DNA from: Streptomyces chartreusis NRRL 3882
GTDB lineage: Bacteria > Actinomycetota > Actinomycetes > Streptomycetales > Streptomycetaceae
NCBI RefSeq assembly: GCF_900236475.1
Contig: NZ_LT963352.1
Span: 3,038,001 to 3,102,000, forward strand
DNA: 64,000 bases
Direction of reading: 5' to 3'
The first letter of the stretch is position 1; every line of letters starts with the position of its first letter. Position numbers and translations under genes: made by a program. The notes beneath the pieces are model-generated. The model saw only the letters and a program-made list of their open reading frames with translations, ran no database searches and was not told the DNA's origin. Of the stretch, positions 1 through 8,888 are shown one piece after another.

Positions 1-304
1 TGCCCATCTCGACCACATCGGGGGCCTTGTCGGTGGCGAGGACGGCGTCGAGCTTGGCGTTCTTGTCGGGCCAGCCGTAGTACTCGTGGTTGATCTTCAG
101 CCCGGGGTGCTTCTTCTGCACGGCGGCGTCGGCCGCCTTCACCAGCTCCGGCCAGTTGTTCTGGGCGTCGACGGTGAGCCAGACGGTCAGCTCCTTGGCG
201 TCCGCGCCCTTGTCCGAACCCCCGCTGCCACCCTCGCCCCCACACGCCGCGATGGAGACCATCATGCCCGCGATACCGATCGCGGATATCAGCTTGCGCT
301 TCAC
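1..304 (-). CDS. dasA: DasA-type sugar-binding lipoprotein, 5' part (runs off the window)
   Basis: The first 101 codons of a secreted solute-binding protein, read leftwards from a GTG start with an AGGAGG-type ribosome site at 309-315. The N-terminus has a Lys/Arg head, a hydrophobic stretch and a lipobox ending AAC, with the lipidated Cys at residue 21, then a Gly/Ser-rich spacer and the start of a family 1 extracellular sugar-binding domain. Its divergent neighbour is dasR and the gap holds DasR-type operators. In Streptomyces this arrangement belongs to DasABC, the N,N'-diacetylchitobiose (chitin dimer) importer. The identity rests on context and the N-terminus only, since the rest of the gene is outside the window. 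Confidence 0.85.
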   Translation of the reverse strand, partial: MKRKLISAIGIAGMMVSIAACGGEGGSGGSDKGADAKELTVWLTVDAQNNWPELVKAADAAVQKKHPGLKINHEYYGWPDKNAKLDAVLATDKAPDVVEMG

Positions 305-373
305 GCCACCCTCCTCAGGGATGCCACCGACCCCCCTGCTCCCCGCGGTGAACGTGGGGCCAGGCCCTGGACC

Positions 374-389
374 AATGGTGTAGACCAGT
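374..389. promoter_or_regulatory. DasR operator (dre), dasA-proximal site 1
   Basis: The 16-bp near-palindrome AATGGTGTAGACCAGT matches the DasR-response element ACTGGTCTAGACCAGT with two or three changes. It lies about 70 bases upstream of the dasA start, a position suited to repression of dasA by DasR. Confidence 0.8.
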
Positions 390-397
390 AGGGGGAG

Positions 398-413
398 CTT
401 GGACCAGACCACC
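398..413. promoter_or_regulatory. DasR operator (dre), dasA-proximal site 2
   Basis: CTTGGACCAGACCACC keeps the core TGGnCnAGACCA of the DasR element. It is 24 bp from the first site, so the two sites lie on roughly the same face of the helix. Confidence 0.65.
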
Positions 414-486
414 AGGCCTGTCAAGAGTCCGGAATCAGCTCTGACCAGCCGTTATGCGACCTACATATGCAGGAACCTTTAAGTAA

Positions 487-1380
<894 letters not shown>

Positions 1381-1522
1381 GGCGCGCGGCGCGGCACGAC
1401 TGCTGCTGAGCTCGGTTTCTTTTGGATACCGCATTACGGACGAGGGGTTCCGTTCCCGCCGCACCCTGACCTAGATTGCCTGCGCATTGCACAGGTGATC
1501 ACTGAGGGGACGGAGCCGCCTG

Positions 1523-1789
1523 ATGTCGCAAGCCCCAGAAGCCAGCAGAGGGGCGATGGTGACGCCGATGCGCGTCGTCATCGGCCTCTGCCTCATAGCG
1601 CCCTTCGTGGCCATGCTGTGGGTCGGCTCGTACGCCAAGACCGACCCGGCCTTCATCGGGATCCCGTTCTTCTACTGGTACCAGATGGCGTGGGTGCTGA
1701 TCTCCACCGCGCTGACGATGATCGCCTACAAGCTGTGGCAGCGTGACCAGCGCGCCCGCTCTGCCGCGAAGGGCGGTGCGTCCGAGTGA
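1523..1789 (+). CDS. DUF3311 small membrane protein, symporter partner
   Basis: An 88-residue protein with two predicted membrane helices (about residues 15-36 and 48-68) and a basic tail. It matches the DUF3311 pattern, a family normally encoded immediately before a sodium:solute symporter, as in Bacillus yhjC-yhjB. Its stop overlaps the next start by four bases (GTGA), so the two genes are translationally coupled. It is probably an accessory subunit needed for stability or assembly of the transporter; that role is inferred. Confidence 0.75.
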   Translation: MSQAPEASRGAMVTPMRVVIGLCLIAPFVAMLWVGSYAKTDPAFIGIPFFYWYQMAWVLISTALTMIAYKLWQRDQRARSAAKGGASE

Positions 1790-3414
1790 AGGACGGCGTG
1801 AACGGCGTCGCACTCGCCGTCTTCATCTTCTTCTTCCTGGCCGTCACGGTCATGGGCTTCCTGGCCGCGCGCTGGCGCAAGGCCGAGAACGAGCACAGCC
1901 TGGACGAGTGGGGCCTGGGCGGCCGCTCGTTCGGCACCTGGATCACCTGGTTCCTGCTCGGCGGCGACCTGTACACGGCGTACACCTTCGTGGCCGTACC
2001 GGCGGCGATCTACGCGGCGGGCGCGGCCGGCTTCTTCGCGGTGCCCTACACGATCCTCGTCTACCCGCTGATCTTCACGTTCCTCCCCCGCCTGTGGTCG
2101 GTCTCGCACAAGCACGGGTACGTGACGACGTCCGACTTCGTCCGCGGCCGGTTCGGCTCGAAGGGCCTGTCGCTGGCGGTCGCGGTGACCGGCATCCTGG
2201 CCACGATGCCGTACATCGCGCTACAGCTGGTCGGCATCCAGGCCGTACTGGACGTCATGGGCATCGGCGGCGGCGAGAACACCAACTGGTTCATCAAGGA
2301 CCTGCCCCTGCTGATCGCCTTCGGTGTGCTGGCGGCGTACACGTACTCGTCGGGTCTGCGGGCGCCGGCGCTGATCGCGTTCGTGAAGGACACCCTGATC
2401 TACATCGTCATCGCGGTGGCGATCATCTACATCCCGATCAAGCTGGGCGGCTTCGACGACATCTTCGCCAAGGCGAGCGACGCGTTCAGCCAGACCAACC
2501 CGGCGACGGGCGCGCCGCGCGGTGCGCTGGTCCCGGCCGAGGCGGGGCAGTGGACGTACGCCACGCTGGCGCTGGGCTCCGCGCTCGCGCTCTTCATGTA
2601 CCCGCACTCGATCACGGCGACGCTGTCCTCGAAGAACCGTGAGGTGATCCGCCGCAACACCACGATCCTGCCGCTGTACTCGCTGATGCTGGGCCTGCTC
2701 GCGCTGCTCGGCTTCATGGCGATCGCCGCCGGGATCAAGGTGCAGAACGGGCAGCTGGCGATCCCGCAGCTGTTCGAGACCATGTTCCCGGACTGGTTCG
2801 CGGGCGTGGCCTTCGCGGCGATCGGCATCGGGGCCCTGGTCCCGGCGGCCATCATGTCCATCGCCGCCGCGAACCTCTTCACCCGCAACATCTACAAGGA
2901 CTTCATCAAGCCCGACGCCACGCCCGCGCAGGAGACCAAGGTCTCCAAGCTGGTCTCGCTGCTGGTGAAGGTGGGCGCGCTGGCCTTCGTCCTCACCATG
3001 GACAAGACGGTCGCCATCAACTTCCAGCTCCTGGGCGGCATCTGGATCCTCCAGACCTTCCCGGCCCTGGTCGGCGGCCTGTTCACCCGCTGGTTCCACC
3101 GCTGGGCACTGCTCGCGGGCTGGGCCGTCGGCATGATCTACGGCACGGTCGCCGCGTACGGCGTCGCCTCGCCGACCCAGAAGCACTTCGGCGGCTCCTC
3201 GAAGGAGATCCCGGGCATCGGCGAGATCGGCTACATCGGCCTCACGGCGTTCGTCCTGAACGTCGTCGTCACCGTCGTCCTGACCTTCGTCCTCAAGGCC
3301 CTGAAGGCCCCCGACGGCATCGACGAGACCAAGCCGGAGGACTACACGGCGGACGCGGGCGACCCCGGCGTCCAGGTGGAGCTGCCGCCGGCGACGGCGG
3401 GCACCTCGCACTGA
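1786..3414 (+). CDS. Sodium:solute symporter (SSS family), MctP/YhjB-like
   Basis: A 542-residue polytopic protein with about 13 hydrophobic helices, beginning with a long helix (residues 5-27) and ending in a polar tail after residue 515. The fold and motifs are those of the SSS family (GTWITWFLLGGDLYTAYTF near the N-terminus). The DUF3311 partner resembles the arrangement seen for monocarboxylate permeases, so short organic acids are possible substrates, but substrate cannot be read from sequence. The start at 1786 gives the 4-base overlap with the upstream gene; a GTG at 1798 is an alternative. A hairpin follows at 3429. Confidence 0.85.
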   Translation: MKDGVNGVALAVFIFFFLAVTVMGFLAARWRKAENEHSLDEWGLGGRSFGTWITWFLLGGDLYTAYTFVAVPAAIYAAGAAGFFAVPYTILVYPLIFTFLPRLWSVSHKHGYVTTSDFVRGRFGSKGLSLAVAVTGILATMPYIALQLVGIQAVLDVMGIGGGENTNWFIKDLPLLIAFGVLAAYTYSSGLRAPALIAFVKDTLIYIVIAVAIIYIPIKLGGFDDIFAKASDAFSQTNPATGAPRGALVPAEAGQWTYATLALGSALALFMYPHSITATLSSKNREVIRRNTTILPLYSLMLGLLALLGFMAIAAGIKVQNGQLAIPQLFETMFPDWFAGVAFAAIGIGALVPAAIMSIAAANLFTRNIYKDFIKPDATPAQETKVSKLVSLLVKVGALAFVLTMDKTVAINFQLLGGIWILQTFPALVGGLFTRWFHRWALLAGWAVGMIYGTVAAYGVASPTQKHFGGSSKEIPGIGEIGYIGLTAFVLNVVVTVVLTFVLKALKAPDGIDETKPEDYTADAGDPGVQVELPPATAGTSH

Positions 3415-3428
3415 GTCGCAGGTGACAG

Positions 3429-3458
3429 CGGGCCGTCGGTGAAAGACCCGGCGGCCCG
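3429..3458 (+). terminator. Likely terminator of the symporter operon
   Basis: The arms CGGGCCG (3429-3435) and CGGCCCG (3452-3458), extended by inner CGG pairing, form a stable hairpin 15 bases after the symporter stop. It is followed by TTGTC rather than a clean T-run. Confidence 0.55.
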
Positions 3459-3487
3459 TTGTCATACCCGTCCCGCACACTCGGACC

Positions 3488-3994
3488 ATGGACATCCTCA
3501 TCCGGCGGGTGAAGCCCGCCGAATACGACGCCCTCGGCGAGATCACCGCCCAGGCCTACCTGAAGGACGGCCTCCTCGACTTCGGGGAGAGCGACGGATA
3601 CCTCGGCGAACTCAGGGACGTGGCCAAGCGGGCCGCCGCGGCGGACGTCCTGGTGGCCACCCAAGGCGAACACCTCCTCGGTGGCGTCACCTTCGTCCCC
3701 GCCGGCGGACCCATGGCCGACATCGCCCGACCCTCAGAAGCCGAGATACGGATGCTCGCCGTCGCCCACGAGGCCCGCGGCCGCGGCGCCGGAGAGGCCC
3801 TCGTCCGCGCCTGCGTCGACCGCGCCCGTGCGACGGACGGCTGTGTACGCGTCGTCCTGTCGACGCAGCGCACCATGCACTCCGCCCACCGCATCTACGA
3901 ACGCCTCGGCTTCGTCCGTACCCCGGAGCGCGACTGGAATCCCGTTCCGGAGCTCGGCGACATCACTCTTCTCACCTACGAGTTGACGCTGTGA
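3488..3994 (+). CDS. GNAT family N-acetyltransferase
   Basis: A 168-residue single-domain GNAT acetyltransferase. The acetyl-CoA-binding motif A is seen around residues 90-110 (IRMLAVAHEARGRGAGEALV, with the R/Q-x-x-G-x-G/A core), and the C-terminal part has the usual YERLGF strand-helix near residue 138. The acceptor substrate is unknown. It stands alone between the symporter terminator and the riboswitch-led nrdAB operon. The ATG start has only a weak ribosome site. Confidence 0.8.
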   Translation: MDILIRRVKPAEYDALGEITAQAYLKDGLLDFGESDGYLGELRDVAKRAAAADVLVATQGEHLLGGVTFVPAGGPMADIARPSEAEIRMLAVAHEARGRGAGEALVRACVDRARATDGCVRVVLSTQRTMHSAHRIYERLGFVRTPERDWNPVPELGDITLLTYELTL

Positions 3995-4044
3995 AACCGT
4001 CGCGACACTACATCTAGGGGTGCTTTCACCACCCGGCACAAGAT

Positions 4045-4175
4045 GTATGCTCATGCTCGCTGTCGCCGCAGGGGAATCCGGTGGGAATCCGGAACTGTCC
4101 CGCAACGGTGTACCCATGCCTTCTTATGCGTGTATGGGAGTCAGTCCGAGGACCTGCCGACAGCGCGCCCGGCCG
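4045..4175 (+). ncRNA. Cobalamin (B12) riboswitch upstream of nrdA
   Basis: The leader contains the conserved cobalamin aptamer features in order: GGGAATCCGGTG-type segments near 4071-4090, CTGTCCCGCAACGGT near 4097-4112, and the B12-box segment AGTCAGTCCGAGGACCTGCC at 4139-4158. An 8-bp closing stem is visible as CGCTGTCG (4058-4065) with CGACAGCG (4158-4165). A further hairpin CCGGCC/GGCCGG (4169-4174 with 4179-4184) follows and may be part of the expression platform. In Streptomyces this riboswitch is known to repress the class Ia nrdABS operon when B12 is present, leaving the B12-dependent class II enzyme to supply deoxynucleotides. From 4185 to the nrdA start I see no further feature. 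Confidence 0.93.
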
Positions 4176-4299
4176 TCCGGCCGGTGCGCACTGACGTCCG
4201 GGCCTCGCGGAGTGGGCCGGTGGACGCGACGCCGCGTGCGTTCGTGTGCTGCCCCCTGCCCTGCGTGAGGTCCCCGTGCCGAGCGAGGGAGAGCCCCAC

Positions 4300-6657
4300 G
4301 TGACCATCGCGCCAGCCGATCCGGTCTCAGCCGCCGAAGATGAGCACGACGGTCCCGGTGCCGCGCTGCTGCGGACCCTGACCGAGCTGACCGCCGACCT
4401 CCCCGACGCCGACCCCGGCCGGGTCGCCGCCGCCGCGCTGCGCGGCCGGTCCGCACGGGCCGACGCGTCGGAGTTGCGCGAGCTGGCGACGGAGGCGGCC
4501 GCCGGCCTCATCTCCGAGGATCCCGTCTACTCCCGGCTGGCCGCGCGCCTGCTGACGATCGGGATCCGCGCCGAGGCCGCCTCGCAGGGAGTCACGCGCT
4601 TCACCGAGTCCGTGGCCGTCGGGCACCGGGAGGGCCTCATCGCCGACCGGACCGCCGCGTTCGTGCGCACGCACGCCGCGCGGCTCGACGCCCTGATCGA
4701 CACGGCCGCCGACGACCGCTTCGGCTACTTCGGCCTGCGCACGCTGCACAGCCGCTACCTGCTCCGGCACCCGATCACCCGCAAGGTCGTCGAGACGCCC
4801 CAGTACTTCATGCTGCGCGTCGCCGCCGGGCTGGCAGAGGACGACACCAGCCGCTCGGTGGACGAAGTGGCCGCGCTCTACGGGCTCATGAGCCGGCTCG
4901 ACTACCTCCCCTCCTCCCCCACCCTCTTCAACTCCGGCACGCGGCACCCCCAGATGTCGTCCTGCTACCTCCTCGACTCCCCCAAGGACGAGCTGGACTC
5001 GATCTACGACCGCTACCACCAGGTGGCGCGGCTGTCGAAGCACGCCGGCGGCATCGGAATCGCGTACTCCCGCATCCGTGCGCGCGGTTCGCTGATCCGC
5101 GGCACCAACGGACATTCCAACGGCATCGTCCCGTTCCTGAAGACCCTCGACGCCTCGGTCGCCGCCGTGAACCAGGGCGGCCGCCGCAAGGGCGCCGCCG
5201 CGGTCTACCTGGAGACCTGGCACTCGGACATCGAGGAGTTCCTGGAGCTGCGCGACAACACCGGCGAGGACGCCCGCCGCACGCACAACCTGAACCTCGC
5301 GCACTGGGTGCCCGACGAGTTCATGCGGCGCGTGAACGCCGACGGGCAGTGGTCGCTGTTCTCCCCCTCGGACGTTCCCGAGCTGGTCGACCTGTGGGGC
5401 GAGGAGTTCGACGCCGCGTACCGGGCGGCCGAGGCGAAGGGCCTCGCCAGGAAGACCCTGCCCGCCCGTGAGCTGTACGGCCGCATGATGCGCACCCTCG
5501 CGCAGACCGGCAACGGCTGGATGACCTTCAAGGACGCCGCCAACCGCACCGCCAACCAGACGGCCGAGCCGGGCCACGTCGTCCACTCCTCCAACCTCTG
5601 CACGGAGATCCTGGAGGTCACCGGCGACGGGGAGACGGCGGTCTGCAACCTGGGATCGGTCAACCTCGGCGCGCTCGTCGACCGGTCCGGCGGGGACATC
5701 GACTGGGAGCGGCTGGACGAGACCGTCCGTACGGCCGTCACGTTCCTCGACCGGGTCGTGGACATCAACTTCTACCCGACCGAGCAGGCGGGCCGTTCCA
5801 ACGCCAGGTGGCGTCCGGTCGGCCTCGGAGTCATGGGCCTCCAGGACGTCTTCTTCAAGCTGCGCCTGCCCTTCGACTCTCCGGAGGCCAAGCGGCTCTC
5901 CACCCGCATCGCCGAGCGGATCATGCTCGCCGCCTACGAGGCCTCCGCCGATCTCGCCGAGCGCAACGGCCCGTTGCCGGCCTGGGAGAAGACCCGTACG
6001 GCGAAGGGCGTGCTCCACCCCGACCACTACGACGTGCAGCCGACCTGGCCGGAGCGCTGGGCGGCCCTGCGCGAGCGCGTCGCCGCGACCGGCATGCGCA
6101 ACTCCCTGCTCCTGGCGATCGCGCCGACGGCCACCATCGCCTCCATCGCGGGCGTGTACGAGTGCATCGAGCCGCAGGTGTCCAACCTGTTCAAGCGCGA
6201 GACGCTGTCGGGTGAGTTCCTCCAGGTCAACTCCTACCTGGTGGAGGAGCTGAAGCGGCTCGGCGCGTGGGACGCGCGTACCCGGGAGGCCCTGCGCGAG
6301 GCGAACGGCTCGGTGCAGGACTTCGCCTGGATCCCCGCGGACGTACGCGCCCTCTACCGCACGGCGTGGGAGATCCCGCAGCGCGGCCTGATCGACATGG
6401 CGGCGGCCAGGACCCCGTTCCTGGACCAGTCCCAGTCCCTGAACCTCTTCATGGAGACGCCGACCATCGGCAAGCTCTCCTCGATGTACGCGTACGCCTG
6501 GAAGTCCGGGCTGAAGACCACGTACTACCTGCGTTCGCGCCCGGCGACCCGCATCGCCCGCGCGGCCCAGGCCACCGTCCCCGTGCAGGCCACCCCGGAT
6601 CCCGAAGCGGTCGCCTGCTCCCTGGAAAACCCCGAGTCCTGCGAGGCCTGCCAGTAA
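4300..6657 (+). CDS. nrdA: Ribonucleoside-diphosphate reductase, class Ia, large subunit
   Basis: A 785-residue catalytic subunit that reduces ribonucleoside diphosphates to deoxyribonucleotides. Expected active-site elements are present: the SSCYLL cysteine, the NLCTE block (Asn, thiyl-radical Cys and Glu), the CNLGSVNLG cysteine, the paired tyrosines in TTYYLRSRP for radical transfer, and a C-terminal CEAC redox pair (Cys781, Cys784) that is re-reduced by thioredoxin or glutaredoxin. The GTG at 4300 has GAGGGAG upstream and gives the family-typical N-terminus; an upstream in-frame ATG at 4246 would start in the riboswitch leader. The stop overlaps the nrdB ATG by one base. Confidence 0.95.
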   Translation: MTIAPADPVSAAEDEHDGPGAALLRTLTELTADLPDADPGRVAAAALRGRSARADASELRELATEAAAGLISEDPVYSRLAARLLTIGIRAEAASQGVTRFTESVAVGHREGLIADRTAAFVRTHAARLDALIDTAADDRFGYFGLRTLHSRYLLRHPITRKVVETPQYFMLRVAAGLAEDDTSRSVDEVAALYGLMSRLDYLPSSPTLFNSGTRHPQMSSCYLLDSPKDELDSIYDRYHQVARLSKHAGGIGIAYSRIRARGSLIRGTNGHSNGIVPFLKTLDASVAAVNQGGRRKGAAAVYLETWHSDIEEFLELRDNTGEDARRTHNLNLAHWVPDEFMRRVNADGQWSLFSPSDVPELVDLWGEEFDAAYRAAEAKGLARKTLPARELYGRMMRTLAQTGNGWMTFKDAANRTANQTAEPGHVVHSSNLCTEILEVTGDGETAVCNLGSVNLGALVDRSGGDIDWERLDETVRTAVTFLDRVVDINFYPTEQAGRSNARWRPVGLGVMGLQDVFFKLRLPFDSPEAKRLSTRIAERIMLAAYEASADLAERNGPLPAWEKTRTAKGVLHPDHYDVQPTWPERWAALRERVAATGMRNSLLLAIAPTATIASIAGVYECIEPQVSNLFKRETLSGEFLQVNSYLVEELKRLGAWDARTREALREANGSVQDFAWIPADVRALYRTAWEIPQRGLIDMAAARTPFLDQSQSLNLFMETPTIGKLSSMYAYAWKSGLKTTYYLRSRPATRIARAAQATVPVQATPDPEAVACSLENPESCEACQ

Positions 6658-7664
6658 TGACCACCCAGAACCTCCTCGACCCCGGCTTCGAGCTGACTCT
6701 CCGCCCGATGCGCTACCCGGACTTCTACGAGCGCTACCGGGACGCCATCAAGAACACCTGGACCGTGGAGGAGGTCGACCTCCACTCGGACGTCGCCGAC
6801 CTCGCCAAGCTCTCCCCCGCCGAGCAGCACCTGATCGGCCGGCTGGTCGCCTTCTTCGCCACGGGTGACTCGATCGTCGCGAACAACCTGGTGCTGACGC
6901 TCTACAAGCACATCAACTCCCCTGAAGCGCGGCTCTACCTGAGCCGGCAGCTCTTCGAGGAGGCCGTGCACGTCCAGTTCTACTTGACGCTGCTCGACAC
7001 CTACCTCCCCGACCCGGAGGACCGCGCCGCCGCGTTCGCCGCCGTGGAGAACATCCCCTCCATCCGCGAGAAGGCCGGGTTCTGCTTCAAGTGGATGGAC
7101 TCGGTGGAGCAGCTCGACCGGCTGGAGACCCAGGCCGACCGGCGCCGTTTCCTGCTGAACCTCATCTGCTTCGCCGCGTGCATCGAGGGCCTGTTCTTCT
7201 ACGGTGCCTTCGCCTACGTCTACTGGTTCCGCAGCCGGGGCCTGCTGCACGGTCTGGCCACCGGCACGAACTGGGTGTTCCGCGACGAGACGATGCACAT
7301 GTCCTTCGCCTTCGACGTGGTCGACACCGTCCGCAAGGAGGAGCCGGAGCTGTTCGACGACCAGCTCCGGCAGCAGGTGACGGACATGCTCCGAGAGGCC
7401 GTCGAGGCCGAGCTGCAGTTCGCGCGCGACCTGTGCGGTGACGGCCTCCCGGGCATGAACACCGAGTCGATGCGGCAGTACCTGGAGTGCGTCGCCGACC
7501 AGCGGCTCAGCCGCCTGGGCTTCGCTCCGGTGTACGGCTCCGAGAACCCCTTCTCCTTCATGGAGCTCCAGGGGGTTCAGGAGCTGACCAACTTCTTCGA
7601 GCGGCGGCCCTCCGCGTACCAGGTGGCGGTGGAGGGCACCGTCGACCTGGACGAGGACTTCTGA
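6657..7664 (+). CDS. nrdB: Ribonucleoside-diphosphate reductase, class Ia, small (radical) subunit
   Basis: A 335-residue ferritin-like subunit that carries the di-iron site and stable tyrosyl radical used by NrdA. Visible ligands are Asp71 (TGDSI), Glu102 and His105 (EEAVH), the Glu in CIEGLFFYGAF, and Glu/His in RDETMHM. The radical Tyr109 sits four residues after His105, as in E. coli NrdB. The acidic C-terminus DLDEDF is the usual NrdA-docking tail. It is coupled to nrdA by a one-base overlap. Its last 88 bases overlap an opposite-strand ORF. Confidence 0.95.
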   Translation: MTTQNLLDPGFELTLRPMRYPDFYERYRDAIKNTWTVEEVDLHSDVADLAKLSPAEQHLIGRLVAFFATGDSIVANNLVLTLYKHINSPEARLYLSRQLFEEAVHVQFYLTLLDTYLPDPEDRAAAFAAVENIPSIREKAGFCFKWMDSVEQLDRLETQADRRRFLLNLICFAACIEGLFFYGAFAYVYWFRSRGLLHGLATGTNWVFRDETMHMSFAFDVVDTVRKEEPELFDDQLRQQVTDMLREAVEAELQFARDLCGDGLPGMNTESMRQYLECVADQRLSRLGFAPVYGSENPFSFMELQGVQELTNFFERRPSAYQVAVEGTVDLDEDF

Positions 7665-7819
7665 GCGCGCTCGCCCTCACGGGCCTCCTGGGCCTCCCTG
7701 ATCTGTCGGTCGACGCGCCGGTCGCGCACGATACCGATCACTGACGGGAGGACCAGGAGGACCAGCATCCCGAGTACGAAGATCATTGCGATGAGCGTCT
7801 GTGCCTGGTTCGTGTCCAT
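7577..7819 (-). CDS. Putative small single-pass membrane protein, antisense to the nrdB end
   Basis: An 80-residue ORF. Residues 8-30 form one strongly hydrophobic helix, followed by a highly charged, probably cytoplasmic segment (DRRVDRQIREAQEAREGER). The composition is what a real small membrane protein would show. The last third is the complement of nrdB coding sequence and is therefore less informative. It is divergent from nrdS across a 93-base gap that holds a strong inverted repeat. No clear ribosome site precedes the ATG at 7819, which lowers confidence. The function is unknown. Confidence 0.5.
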   Translation of the reverse strand: MDTNQAQTLIAMIFVLGMLVLLVLPSVIGIVRDRRVDRQIREAQEAREGERAQKSSSRSTVPSTATWYAEGRRSKKLVSS

Positions 7820-7850
7820 GGACACCACTGTCGCGCCGATGACTCCTTAC

Positions 7851-7897
7851 CGTCAGTGGCAGTACTGCCGTGGACCCTCGAATTACTGCCACTGACG
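7851..7897. promoter_or_regulatory. Inverted-repeat operator between nrdS and the small membrane ORF
   Basis: CGTCAGTGGCAGTA (7851-7864) is a perfect inverted repeat of TACTGCCACTGACG (7884-7897). A third half-site makes a second palindrome, GGCAGTACTGCC, at 7858-7869. It lies just before the nrdS start and 30 bases before the divergent ORF, so it could serve both promoters. It is probably the binding site of NrdS or another dimeric regulator (inference). Confidence 0.6.
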
Positions 7898-7912
7898 AGG
7901 CACACTGGAGGC

Positions 7913-8875
7913 ATGCTCCAGAACGTGGCCGTCGTCCTCCTCGACGGCGTGAACCCCTTCGAGCTCGGTGTGGTGTGCGAGGTCTTCGGCACCGACCGCA
8001 GCGACGACGGCCTGCCGGTCTACGACTTCGCGGTGGCCTCGGCCGAGGGCCCGGCCCTGCGCACCAACACGGGCTTCTCGCTGCACGTCGAGCACGGTCT
8101 GGAGCGGCTGGAGACGGCCGACCTGATCGCCGTGCCCGCCGGGCACTGCTACGAGTCCCGGGACTTCCCGCCGGAGCTGCTGGACGCCCTGCGGCGCGGG
8201 GCCGGCCGCGGCGCCCGGGTGCTCAGCGTCTGCTCCGGCGTCTTCGTGCTGGCCGCGGCCGGGCTGCTGGACGACCGGCGCTGCGCCGTGCACTGGCGGC
8301 ACGCGCAGGCCCTCGCCCGGCAGTACCCGCGGGTGGCCGTCGAGCCGGACGTGCTCTACGTCGACGAGGACCCGGTGATCACCTCGGCCGGCACGGCCGC
8401 CGGGATCGACGCCTGCCTCCACCTGGTGCGCAAGGAGCAGGGCTCCGAGGTCGCCAACAAGATCGCCCGGCGGATGGTGGTGCCGCCGCACCGCGACGGC
8501 GGGCAGGCCCAGTACATCGAGCGCCCGCTGCCGCACTCCGAGGCCGACACGATCGGGGAGGTGCTGGCGTGGATGGAGCGGCACCTCGACGAGGAGGTCA
8601 CCGTCGAGCAGCTGGCCGCCCGCGCCCACATGTCCCCGCGCACCTTCGCCCGTCGCTTCCAGCAGGAGACCGGGACGACCCCCTACCGCTGGATCCTGCG
8701 CCAGCGCGTGCTGTTGGCCCAGCGGCTGCTGGAGGCGACGGACGAGACGATGGACGCGATCGCCGGTCGAACGGGGTTCGGCAACTCGGCCACGCTGCGC
8801 CACCACTTCGTCCGGGCCGTGGGCACGACGCCGAACGCCTACCGGCGGACCTTCCGGGGCCCCGAAGCGGCCTGA
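7913..8875 (+). CDS. nrdS: AraC-type regulator with DJ-1/PfpI domain, NrdS
   Basis: A 320-residue two-domain protein. Residues about 5-170 form a DJ-1/PfpI glutamine-amidotransferase-like domain (the SVCSGVFVLAAAGLLDDRRC region carries the nucleophile-elbow cysteine), and about 215-315 form a double helix-turn-helix AraC DNA-binding domain (MSPRTFARRFQQETGTTPYRW). It follows nrdAB and corresponds to nrdS of the Streptomyces nrdABS operon, whose exact role is not settled. The ATG at 7913 has GGAGG unusually close (one base away). A GTG at 7856 would add 19 residues but lies inside the palindrome. Confidence 0.85.
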   Translation: MLQNVAVVLLDGVNPFELGVVCEVFGTDRSDDGLPVYDFAVASAEGPALRTNTGFSLHVEHGLERLETADLIAVPAGHCYESRDFPPELLDALRRGAGRGARVLSVCSGVFVLAAAGLLDDRRCAVHWRHAQALARQYPRVAVEPDVLYVDEDPVITSAGTAAGIDACLHLVRKEQGSEVANKIARRMVVPPHRDGGQAQYIERPLPHSEADTIGEVLAWMERHLDEEVTVEQLAARAHMSPRTFARRFQQETGTTPYRWILRQRVLLAQRLLEATDETMDAIAGRTGFGNSATLRHHFVRAVGTTPNAYRRTFRGPEAA

Positions 8876-8888
8876 GCCGGTCCCACGC

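Noticed and set aside
422..450. GGAAT...GTT near dasA as a sigma-R promoter
   Set aside because: The spacer is 15 bases instead of 18-19.
2221..3546. Long minus-strand frame opposite the symporter (and similar long opposite-strand frames throughout)
   Set aside because: Composition is Arg/Gly/Asp/His-rich with no domain, the usual shadow of GC-rich third positions in a real gene on the other strand.
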